DNA of 6,243 nt from Thermoplasmatota archaeon (lineage in GTDB: Archaea > Thermoplasmatota > E2 > DHVEG-1): contig JAUWCF010000062.1 of NCBI GenBank assembly GCA_030609445.1, positions 1 to 6,243 on the forward strand. Reading direction: 5' to 3'. The position numbers and the translations under genes were made by a program. Position 1 is the stretch's first letter. Every line of letters begins with the position of its first letter. Under the pieces are notes generated by a model. The model was not told where the DNA came from, searched no databases, and saw nothing but the letters and a program-made list of their open reading frames with translations. Positions 1-6,003 of the stretch are shown piece after piece.

Positions 1-114
1 AATTTTTCAGGTCGTGAAGATATCCGACTTAGTTTCACTCCTAGTTATTTCTATGACCCAACTCAACAAGGATACACCTACAACTTTACAATTACAGTTC
101 ACTACAGACCCTAA
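1..114 (+). CDS. C-terminal end of a probable secreted beta-rich protein (5'-truncated by window edge)
   Basis: Frame 1 is open from the first base to a TAA at 112-114 and encodes 37 residues, so the start lies outside the window. The visible peptide ends in YTYNFTITVHYRP, an alternating hydrophobic/polar pattern typical of a beta strand closing an extracellular sandwich-like domain. Two N-glycosylation sequons are present (NFS at residues 1-3, NFT at residues 28-30), as would suit an exported archaeal protein. The next gene starts 41 nt downstream on the same strand and also encodes a secreted protein, so the two may share a transcript. No family can be assigned from so short a tail. The coding call rests on the clean frame, the sensible composition and the position directly ahead of an SD-led gene. 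Confidence 0.6.
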   Translation, partial: NFSGREDIRLSFTPSYFYDPTQQGYTYNFTITVHYRP

Positions 115-146
115 AGATATTGAACATCATTTAAAACTAAATTTAA

Positions 147-152
147 GGGAGG
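147..152 (+). promoter_or_regulatory. Shine-Dalgarno site of the 234-residue secreted protein
   Basis: GGGAGG at 147-152 lies 3 nt before the ATG at 156. The spacing is short but the complementarity to the 16S rRNA 3' end is strong, and it fixes this ATG as the start. No separate promoter fits in the 41 nt after the preceding stop codon: an AT-rich TTTAAAAC near 130 would place transcription start at or past the ATG. The gene is therefore probably read from an upstream promoter. Confidence 0.6.
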
Positions 153-155
153 ATT

Positions 156-860
156 ATGAACATTAAGAAAGCCCTTGCAGTTGCAGTAATCGTCTTATTC
201 ATCAGTGTGAGTGTTATCCCATCAACTGGCACTACAGACGTAAAACAGATAACTATGCCTATTGGTGATAAGGTTAATCAGTATTTAAATGAAAAGCCAG
301 TAGAACATGTATCATTATTTTATGCTGACGTACGGATGAACATTAGAAAAGAAAGTCTAAACCATTTGGGCGGTGGAGGAGGTGGAACTACTTATGCGTA
401 TTACCTTCAATTCGATGCAAATTTAGATGAATTAAGAATAGAACTTGTTTTGAATTATACTGCAGAGATGAATTATACTCTTAAATTTCCATTCGTGCCT
501 GCTCCTATTTTTGCTTTAGGTATAAAAATACAAAATATTACCAAATATGAATGGGTATATTTCAAATTAAAACATCATGGATATTTTACTCGATGTGGAA
601 ATTTTTCAATTGTGTTTAATATAGATATGATATCTATTGAAAGTGGAGATGAACTTAAAATTCAGCCAATAATTTCAAGGATAATACTTCCATTAGATTT
701 CACAGATAGTACGAATAAATCTTGGGGGAGAATTATTCGATTAATATATCATATACCTTTTCTAAATGAACTATTACTTTCTAATTGGCTATTTCCAAAA
801 TTTGCAACTTATGAACATAATCATCATATTGGTGCACCTTTGTTTCTATTTTTTGATTAA
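156..860 (+). CDS. Secreted hypothetical protein with hexaglycine run
   Basis: A 234-residue protein that I do not recognise. Residues 1-25 form a signal peptide: Lys4-Lys5, a hydrophobic core from about 6 to 21, then IPSTG where cleavage could occur. The mature part is rich in aromatic and beta-branched residues, suggesting a beta-rich extracellular fold. Six consecutive glycines at residues 72-77 separate a short N-terminal part from the main body. Five N-glycosylation sequons are visible (N100, N106, N127, N149, N187), in keeping with an archaeal cell-surface or secreted protein. There is one cysteine (Cys147), hence no internal disulfide, and no second clear membrane helix, although residues 191-213 are fairly hydrophobic. 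The start is fixed by an SD 3 nt upstream. It follows another probable secreted protein by 41 nt. Function is unknown; a lineage-specific surface protein is the likeliest reading. Confidence 0.8.
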   Translation: MNIKKALAVAVIVLFISVSVIPSTGTTDVKQITMPIGDKVNQYLNEKPVEHVSLFYADVRMNIRKESLNHLGGGGGGTTYAYYLQFDANLDELRIELVLNYTAEMNYTLKFPFVPAPIFALGIKIQNITKYEWVYFKLKHHGYFTRCGNFSIVFNIDMISIESGDELKIQPIISRIILPLDFTDSTNKSWGRIIRLIYHIPFLNELLLSNWLFPKFATYEHNHHIGAPLFLFFD

Positions 861-982
861 CATCTATTGTAGATTAGATAAAATATCTGTTACTGGGTAA
901 AAACAAAATTGGCATAAAACACTACAAATTACCCACTACTGATTTCCCACGTAGTTTAGCATATCAAAGGAGTAAAGATACA

Positions 983-1005
983 CTTTCTTTTCTCTTTCTC
1001 ATTTT
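983..1005 (+). terminator. Possible T-rich/pyrimidine termination tract after the secreted-protein gene
   Basis: Positions 983-1005 on the plus strand are almost entirely C and T. Archaeal transcription often terminates at T-rich stretches on the non-template strand, and this tract lies between an upstream gene end (860) and a new promoter (near 1122). The T runs are broken by C, so the call is weak. The overlapping 6-bp stem (TTTCTC 995-1000, GAGAAA 1006-1011) may be incidental. Confidence 0.3.
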
Positions 1006-1121
1006 GAGAAAATATATGATTGAGTGGAACTTGAGCTCAGACAAAAACATTAAAACTAAAAATCTATTTTGTATTAAGAAGATGGGCAATGTAAAATATA
1101 AAAAATTTGTTTAACCTCAAT

Positions 1122-1130
1122 ATTTATAAG
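1122..1130 (+). promoter_or_regulatory. TATA-like promoter element for valS
   Basis: ATTTATAAG at 1122-1130 resembles the archaeal TATA box. Transcription would be expected to begin about 24-27 nt downstream, near 1150. That leaves a leader of about 16 nt to the ATG at 1166, or about 28 nt to the SD-supported ATG at 1178. A weaker A/T run at 1094-1105 is an alternative. No clear purine-rich BRE is seen just upstream. Confidence 0.5.
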
Positions 1131-1167
1131 TAAAAATTTACTTTGCCTTCTAAAATCTACTCCTTAT

Positions 1168-1172
1168 GAGGA
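1168..1172 (+). promoter_or_regulatory. Shine-Dalgarno site deciding the valS start
   Basis: GAGGA at 1168-1172 lies 5 nt before the ATG at 1178. It overlaps the earlier in-frame ATG at 1166, which itself is preceded by pyrimidine-rich sequence (CTACTCCTT) with no SD. This favours translation from 1178. Confidence 0.6.
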
Positions 1173-1177
1173 AGAAA

Positions 1178-3886
1178 ATGTCAGCATACGATCAGAAATC
1201 ATTGGAAGAGAAATGGCAGAAACAATGGCAAGAGAAAAAAATCTATCATTTTGATTTTGATAGTAAAAAAAAGCCATACAGTATTGATGTCCCTCCGCGG
1301 TATGCCTCAGGACCATTGCATGCTGGTCATGCCGTTCATTATACCCATATAGATTTTGCAGCTCGATATAAACGAATGAGAGGATACAATGTTTTTTTTC
1401 CTTTGTGTTTTGACGTCAATGGGATTCCTATTGAGGAACGTATTGAAAGACAACTAAATATTACCCGTAAAGATATCGATCGACATAAATTCATAAAGCT
1501 TTGTTCTGATTTTGCTGAAAAAAATATTGCAACGATGACTGATCAGTTTATACGACTGGGGGAAAGCATGGATCCCAGTATTTTCTATCAGACAAATGCA
1601 GAATACTACCGAAGAATCACTCAGATATCATTTATTGAGCTGTACAACAAGAATTTAATTTACAAAGGAAAATTTCCTGTTAATTGGTGCCCACGATGTA
1701 TGACCGCTATGGCTGATGCAGAAGTAACATATGCTGATCGTACGACACATCTTAATACAATTAAGTTTTATTTTACTAAAGATCCTCCAGAGCAGATACT
1801 TAAATTCCATGGTGTTGGAAAAGATGGAAATGGAGTTTATATTGAAATTGCGACAACAAGACCTGAGATGCTTCCGTCCTGTCAAATCGTTGCAGTTCAT
1901 CCATCTGATGAACGAGCCCCCTGGTTAGTTGATCAGGTTGTTAAGGTTCCTGCTTTTGATAAAGAAGTAAAAATCGTTGAGGATGACGCTGTTGATCCAG
2001 AGTTTGGGTCTGGTTTAGTTATGATTTGTACCGTTGGAGATAAAGAAGATTTAAACTGGGTTTTCAAATACAAACTTCCTCTTGACATGAGCATCAATGA
2101 AGAAGGAGAAATGACAGAGATCTGCGGTAAATATCAAGGGATGAAAATAGAAGATGCTAGAAAACAGGTTATTGAAGATTTAGAAAAAACATATCTTCTT
2201 ATAAAAAAAGAGCCACTTGACCAAAATGTTGGTGTCTGCTGGCGATGTAAAACACCTATTGAATTTATCAACGCTGAACAATGGTTTTTAAAAACAGTAG
2301 ATTTTAAAGAGATGGTTCTGAAGCAAAGCAACGCAATGAATTGGTTTCCTGAGTTTATGAAGATCCGACTAGAAGACTGGGTTAACTCACTTGAATGGGA
2401 TTGGGTTATCAGTAGACAGCGATATTTTGCAACACCTATACCTCTTTGGGAATGCGGAAAATGTGGTGAAGTTGTCATTGCACGACCAAAGGATTGCTAT
2501 GTCGATCCAACCATAGATAAACCTCCTGTTGAAAAATGTCCAAAGTGTAACGGAAAACTCATAGGATGCGAGGATGTTTTTGATACTTGGATGGATTCAT
2601 CGATATCTCCATTATACAATACGTTTTGGCGGAGAGATAATGAAAAATTCAAAAAACTTTATCCAATGTCTCTTCGACCACAAGCACATGATATCATCAG
2701 GACATGGGCGTTTTATACAATACTTCGATGTATGCTCATCACTGATGCAAAACCTTTTGAAAATATTATGATGGGCGGCTTTATCTTATCTGAAGATGGC
2801 ACACCCATGCATGCAAGTCTTGGTAACGTTATCGACCCTCTCAAAGTAATCGATGAATATGGTACTGATGCATTTCGTTGCTATGCGGCAAGTTGCACAC
2901 TTGGTGAAGACAACCCGTTTCGTAAAAAAGATGTCATTCGGGGAACGAAACTTCTGAGAAAACTATGGAACGTTGAACAATTCATAGGAAACATTGTAAA
3001 AAAAGGTCAACCAGAAGAAACACAACTACAAGATATAGACAGATGGATGCTTTCAAAATATAGCAAACTGGTAAAAAGATGTACGAAACAAATGGATGAA
3101 TTTGACTATTCGCAAACAATGAAAGAAGTAGAATATTTTCTCTGGCATGAACTCGCAGATCATTATATAGAAATGATTAAATCATCAATTTATGAAGAAA
3201 AAAACGTTGAAAGCATACAATATACTCTTTACACGGTTGGCCTTGGTCTTCTTAAACTATTTGCCCCATTCATTCCATTTATCACTGAGGAAATTTACCA
3301 GAATCAGTACAAAGATTCCAAAGGAGATAACAGTATTCATGTTTCAGCTTGGCCAGAGCCGATACTTGTTGATGAAGAAAAAGAAAATACAGGCGAACTT
3401 GTTAAAAACTATATCTCACAGATTCGTTCATGGAAGAGTGAACAAGGTATCGCGTTAAATGCTTCAATAAACACCTCTGCAACCTATGCCCCAAACGAAA
3501 CAATTTCAAAACTTAAAGCAAGTGAATCGATCATTACATCAACATTGAAATATCCCAAGAATCATAGTTTTATTGCAGGTAAACCAGATATTGAGGAAAA
3601 AATTGTTTCAGTTTCACCAGTCTATTCAAAACTTGGACCAAAATTTACAAATGAGGGCAAGAAGATAACCAAATGGGTACAGGATAAACAAGCTGAAATT
3701 ATCAAAAAAATTGAGGAAGTGGGAGATATCTTTATTTCAGACATACCATCAGTTCAATCCAGCTTTAAAGAAGGATTGCTTAAAAATGACTATATTCAAG
3801 TTAAAAAAGAGACTGTTGTTAAAGGTAAGAAAAACTGTATTATTCTTCCTTTTGATGGGTTTTATCTAGAAATTCAAGAGGAATAG
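1178..3886 (+). CDS. valS: Valyl-tRNA synthetase (archaeal type)
   Basis: Class I synthetase that charges tRNA-Val with valine in the cytoplasm. Residues are numbered from an in-frame ATG at 1166; I prefer Met5 (1178, 902 aa) because GAGGA sits 5 nt ahead of it, whereas the first ATG has no SD. Visible in order: HAGH (HIGH motif) at 52-55; CPRC at 175-178; the CP1 editing domain at about 195-355 with TTRPE at 230-234 and GSGLVMICTVGDKEDLNW at 281-298, the archaeal/eukaryotic valine-enzyme pattern; CWRC at 358-361; WDWVISRQRYFATPIPLW at 411-428; two further Cys pairs at 430/433 and 458/461, so there are probably two zinc sites; DTWMDSS at 473-479; and the anticodon-binding region from about 620. 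Length fits archaeal ValRS, and the bacterial C-terminal coiled coil is not apparent. The oddity is that the KMSKS position reads PMHAS (547-551). A 35-residue membrane protein follows after 1 nt. Confidence 0.96.
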   Translation: MSAYDQKSLEEKWQKQWQEKKIYHFDFDSKKKPYSIDVPPRYASGPLHAGHAVHYTHIDFAARYKRMRGYNVFFPLCFDVNGIPIEERIERQLNITRKDIDRHKFIKLCSDFAEKNIATMTDQFIRLGESMDPSIFYQTNAEYYRRITQISFIELYNKNLIYKGKFPVNWCPRCMTAMADAEVTYADRTTHLNTIKFYFTKDPPEQILKFHGVGKDGNGVYIEIATTRPEMLPSCQIVAVHPSDERAPWLVDQVVKVPAFDKEVKIVEDDAVDPEFGSGLVMICTVGDKEDLNWVFKYKLPLDMSINEEGEMTEICGKYQGMKIEDARKQVIEDLEKTYLLIKKEPLDQNVGVCWRCKTPIEFINAEQWFLKTVDFKEMVLKQSNAMNWFPEFMKIRLEDWVNSLEWDWVISRQRYFATPIPLWECGKCGEVVIARPKDCYVDPTIDKPPVEKCPKCNGKLIGCEDVFDTWMDSSISPLYNTFWRRDNEKFKKLYPMSLRPQAHDIIRTWAFYTILRCMLITDAKPFENIMMGGFILSEDGTPMHASLGNVIDPLKVIDEYGTDAFRCYAASCTLGEDNPFRKKDVIRGTKLLRKLWNVEQFIGNIVKKGQPEETQLQDIDRWMLSKYSKLVKRCTKQMDEFDYSQTMKEVEYFLWHELADHYIEMIKSSIYEEKNVESIQYTLYTVGLGLLKLFAPFIPFITEEIYQNQYKDSKGDNSIHVSAWPEPILVDEEKENTGELVKNYISQIRSWKSEQGIALNASINTSATYAPNETISKLKASESIITSTLKYPKNHSFIAGKPDIEEKIVSVSPVYSKLGPKFTNEGKKITKWVQDKQAEIIKKIEEVGDIFISDIPSVQSSFKEGLLKNDYIQVKKETVVKGKKNCIILPFDGFYLEIQEE
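3878..3883 (+). promoter_or_regulatory. Shine-Dalgarno site of the small membrane protein, inside the valS 3' end
   Basis: GAGGAA at 3878-3883 is embedded in the last codons of valS and ends 4 nt before the ATG at 3888, an ideal spacing. Its presence argues that the 35-codon frame is translated and is coupled to valS. Confidence 0.6.
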
Positions 3887-3887
3887 C

Positions 3888-3995
3888 ATGAAAATCAATA
3901 AGAGAGTCTTAAGGAGTTGGGCTGTCAAAATACTTGCAATCCTTATAGTGATTGCAATGATTCTTACAGGATTTGTTGTCATCTTTTGGAAATAG
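3888..3995 (+). CDS. Small single-pass membrane protein (35 aa)
   Basis: A 35-residue frame runs from the ATG at 3888 to the TAG at 3993-3995, one nucleotide after the valS stop. The N-terminus is strongly basic (Lys2, Lys5, Arg6, Arg9, Lys14), followed by one hydrophobic helix from about residue 15 to 33 and a Trp-Lys end. By the positive-inside rule the short N-terminus would be cytoplasmic. A GAGGAA SD with good spacing lies in the valS tail, so translation is probably coupled to the synthetase. The SD, the coherent charge/hydrophobicity layout and the absence of any other gene in 3887-4056 support it as real. I recognise no family and infer no function. It could be a membrane anchor or small regulatory peptide, or, less likely, a chance frame. 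Confidence 0.6.
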   Translation: MKINKRVLRSWAVKILAILIVIAMILTGFVVIFWK

Positions 3996-4005
3996 TTATT
4001 TTTCT
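3996..4005 (+). terminator. Possible T-rich terminator of the valS unit
   Basis: TTATTTTTCT at 3996-4005 begins directly after the stop codon of the 35-residue gene and precedes a new TATA-like element. A short T-rich tract on the non-template strand is a common archaeal termination signal; no stem-loop accompanies it. Confidence 0.4.
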
Positions 4006-4012
4006 AGATAGG

Positions 4013-4024
4013 TTTTTAAATAAT
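4013..4024 (+). promoter_or_regulatory. TATA-like promoter element for the transporter/carbonic anhydrase unit
   Basis: The A/T run TTTTTAAATAAT at 4013-4024 lies about 35-45 nt before the ATG at 4057. Transcription would start near 4043, giving a leader of about 14 nt that still contains the SD GGGGAG at 4045-4050, 6 nt before the start codon. This compact arrangement supports a separate promoter for the transporter rather than read-through from valS. Confidence 0.45.
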
Positions 4025-4056
4025 ATTTTTATTCAACAGAACTTGGGGAGAACATT

Positions 4057-5406
4057 ATGGCAGATAAAAAATTGGGAAATCAAGAATCTAAGATTATGAA
4101 TAGATGGATTATAGTCGTCGGAGCTATCATGATACAGCTCGCTCTCGGTGCGATTTATGCATGGTCGGCTTTTACGACTCCTTTGCAGGGAACATCAGAG
4201 TTTGTTAGTGAATTTGCATTCAGCAGGACACAGACGCAGGCGATATTTAGTGCAGGTCTTGCGACATTTGCATTATTTACAATTGTTGGAGGAAGAATTC
4301 AGAAAAAAATTGGACCACGAAAGGTCGCCTTAGCAGGAGGGATTCTCCTAGGCCTTGGATATATCATAGGAAGTTTTGTTGGTGCTAATTTTGCCTTAAA
4401 ATTAATTGGAATAGGTATAATCGCTGGTGCAGGTATTGGTCTTGCTTATGTTATCCCAATTGCAGTTGGAGTAAAATGGTTTCCAGATAAAAAAGGGCTT
4501 CTGAGCGGACTTGCTGTCGCAGGATTTGGATTTGGAGCATTTATATGGATTCTCATGGCAAATCCACCTAGCATTCTTGGATTCAATGGAATCATTGCAA
4601 AACAGACAGGTTCTTTTGCTTATACAATTGCTAACGTTGACGGCTGCTTTAGACTCTACGGCATCATCTTCTTACTTCTTGTCGTAGCTGGATCTCTTGT
4701 AATGAAAAATCCTCCAGCTGGTTGGAAACCTGCAGGATGGAAAGAACCAGAAGCATTATTATCAAAAAAGAAAAAAATTATCTCTGATCTGGTTCCTAAA
4801 GAGATGCTAAGAACAAGACAGTTCTATCTGCTATGGGTGATGTTTTTCATCGGTGCTCTTGCAGGACTTATGGTTATTGGTAATGTTCAGAATTTTGCAA
4901 AGAGTGCAACAGATGGTTTTAGTGCATATGGTTTTTCTGTGCAGAAAGCTATAGATTTTGCCGTAATTGGTGCTGCTATATCACTCCCAATTTTCAATGG
5001 AATCGGCAGAATTGTATGGGGACAAATCTCCGACAAAGTTGGACGGAGAAAAGCACTTATCACAATGTTTTTGTTCCAAGGAATAACAATGATGCTGTTC
5101 TTTTATACGACATCAAATCCATATATTTTCTACGTGATAGTTGCTTTTATTGGATTTAACTTTGGAGGTAATTTTGCATTATTCCCAGCAGCAACTGCAG
5201 ACTCATTTGGTGCAAAGAACATAGGTTTAAACTACGGTTTTGTGTTCATGTCATATGGTATAGGTGGTATTGTTGGACCAATACTTGCTGGTATGGTTCA
5301 GGATGCAGGTATGAGCTTTTTGTATGCATTCATCCCAGCAGCAGTTATGTGTTTCATAGCCGCAGCTCTTGCTTTAATCTATAAGCCTCAGGTCGAAAAG
5401 AAATAA
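4057..5406 (+). CDS. MFS transporter of the oxalate/formate antiporter (OFA) family
   Basis: A 449-residue, 12-helix major facilitator protein of the cytoplasmic membrane. Family marks are the first helix with LGAIYAWSAFTTPL (30-43), the MFS motif A loop GGRIQKKIGPRKV (78-90) between helices 2 and 3, the hallmark NPPAGWKPAGW (218-228) opening the central cytoplasmic loop, EMLRTRQFYLLW (249-260) leading into helix 7, and a second motif A-like loop GQISDKVGRRKAL (322-334). Helices lie near 17-40, 60-78, 89-110, 113-137, 147-167, 198-216, 255-277, 299-321, 333-351, 356-380, 389-412 and 419-441. OFA members exchange or carry small carboxylates such as oxalate, formate or pyruvate. Arg318 in helix 8 may correspond to the substrate-binding arginine of OxlT, but helix 11 has no lysine, so oxalate specificity is doubtful. 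The start is set by GGGGAG 6 nt upstream. A carbonic anhydrase follows after 34 nt. Confidence 0.9.
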   Translation: MADKKLGNQESKIMNRWIIVVGAIMIQLALGAIYAWSAFTTPLQGTSEFVSEFAFSRTQTQAIFSAGLATFALFTIVGGRIQKKIGPRKVALAGGILLGLGYIIGSFVGANFALKLIGIGIIAGAGIGLAYVIPIAVGVKWFPDKKGLLSGLAVAGFGFGAFIWILMANPPSILGFNGIIAKQTGSFAYTIANVDGCFRLYGIIFLLLVVAGSLVMKNPPAGWKPAGWKEPEALLSKKKKIISDLVPKEMLRTRQFYLLWVMFFIGALAGLMVIGNVQNFAKSATDGFSAYGFSVQKAIDFAVIGAAISLPIFNGIGRIVWGQISDKVGRRKALITMFLFQGITMMLFFYTTSNPYIFYVIVAFIGFNFGGNFALFPAATADSFGAKNIGLNYGFVFMSYGIGGIVGPILAGMVQDAGMSFLYAFIPAAVMCFIAAALALIYKPQVEKK

Positions 5407-5428
5407 GACAATAAAGAGGTATACAACA

Positions 5429-5432
5429 GGAG
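5429..5432 (+). promoter_or_regulatory. Shine-Dalgarno site of the carbonic anhydrase
   Basis: GGAG at 5429-5432 lies 8 nt before the ATG at 5441, in the 34-nt gap after the transporter stop. No TATA-like element or terminator fits in this gap, so the two genes are probably on one transcript. Confidence 0.5.
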
Positions 5433-5440
5433 ATACATCT

Positions 5441-5974
5441 ATGTCTGAAAACAGCTCTACCGATCAACTCATTCAAGATTTACAAGCATCCAACAAGAGA
5501 TATGCCTCTGAAAATCAGGGCAAACTTCAAAAGTTTGTAGATGGGCAAAAACCTAAGATTGCTGTTCTTACCTGCTCTGATTCACGTGTAATTCCTGAAT
5601 TTATTTTCGGCAAATCCATTGGTGACCTTTTTATTGTCAGAGTTGCTGGTAACGTTGCCATGGATACATCTATTCTTTCTTCTCTTGGATATGCTGTTGA
5701 TCATCTAAACGTGGACATTCTGATAATTTTAGGTCATACAAACTGTGGTGCAGTATGTGCTGCCGAGGCATCAACAGATGAAAGTAACGAACTGCTCAAT
5801 GAAATACGACAAAGTTTCCCCTTGCATAACAACCATTTTCTCAGCAACATCATGCGTCAACTAGATATGTTGCCAAAAAGAAGTAAGGTTATTTCCAAAG
5901 CAATAAATGAAGAAAAGCTCCATCTTGTTGGAGCGATATATCATCTAGAGGATGGCGTAGTAAAGTTTTTATGA
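5441..5974 (+). CDS. Beta-class carbonic anhydrase
   Basis: A 177-residue cytoplasmic zinc enzyme interconverting CO2 and bicarbonate. The catalytic set of the beta class is complete: Cys45-Ser-Asp47-Ser-Arg49 (zinc ligand Cys45 with the Asp/Arg dyad), FIVRVAGNVA at 64-73, and HTNCGAV at 99-105 giving zinc ligands His99 and Cys102. The C-terminal VGAIYHLEDGVVKF (163-176) is the usual closing strand pair of the fold. Length is at the short end of the family, near that of the methanogen Cab type, but the CSDSRV motif and the N-terminal LQASNKRYASE are more like the common bacterial clade. There is no signal peptide. It sits 34 nt behind an OFA transporter, probably in the same operon, and could supply or consume bicarbonate linked to carboxylate metabolism. 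It is convergent with a DUF362 gene 29 nt away. Confidence 0.95.
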   Translation: MSENSSTDQLIQDLQASNKRYASENQGKLQKFVDGQKPKIAVLTCSDSRVIPEFIFGKSIGDLFIVRVAGNVAMDTSILSSLGYAVDHLNVDILIILGHTNCGAVCAAEASTDESNELLNEIRQSFPLHNNHFLSNIMRQLDMLPKRSKVISKAINEEKLHLVGAIYHLEDGVVKFL

Positions 5975-6003
5975 TCACATCCTAAACTGAGCAAGAAATA
6001 ACC

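Larger units (their letters stand above)
861..1165. other. 305-nt intergenic region without a supported gene
   Basis: I see no coding frame of useful length with an SD and no tRNA-like cloverleaf. The region holds a 7-bp inverted repeat with a long loop (TGGGTAA at 894-900, TTACCCA at 929-935), a pyrimidine-rich tract near 983-1005 that overlaps a 6-bp hairpin (995-1011), an 8-bp palindrome TGAGCTCA (1032-1039), and a TATA-like element near 1122-1130 serving the downstream synthetase gene. An SD-like AAAGGAG at 966-972 is followed by no start codon in range, so it is not a gene start. Confidence 0.6.

Noticed and set aside
894..935. Inverted repeat TGGGTAA/TTACCCA as the acceptor stem of a tRNA
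   Set aside because: The enclosed sequence is far too short for a tRNA and has no T-arm GTTC-like motif or anticodon stem.
966..972. AAAGGAG as an SD for a hidden small gene in the 861-1165 gap
   Set aside because: No start codon follows at usable spacing, and the local frames stop quickly.
1655..1900. Minus-strand 81-residue open frame inside valS
   Set aside because: Lies wholly within the strongly conserved valS coding sequence, has no supporting SD or recognisable domain, and is a shadow frame.
2134..2478. Minus-strand 114-residue open frame inside valS
   Set aside because: Antisense to conserved catalytic-core sequence of valS, with unnatural-looking composition and no motif.
3192..3458. 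Plus-strand 88-residue frame within valS
   Set aside because: Out-of-frame overlap with the anticodon-binding region; no domain and no SD.
3917..4099. Plus-strand 60-residue frame spanning the end of the small gene and the transporter start
   Set aside because: Overlaps the better supported 35-residue membrane protein, runs through the promoter region and into the transporter start, and has no family signal.
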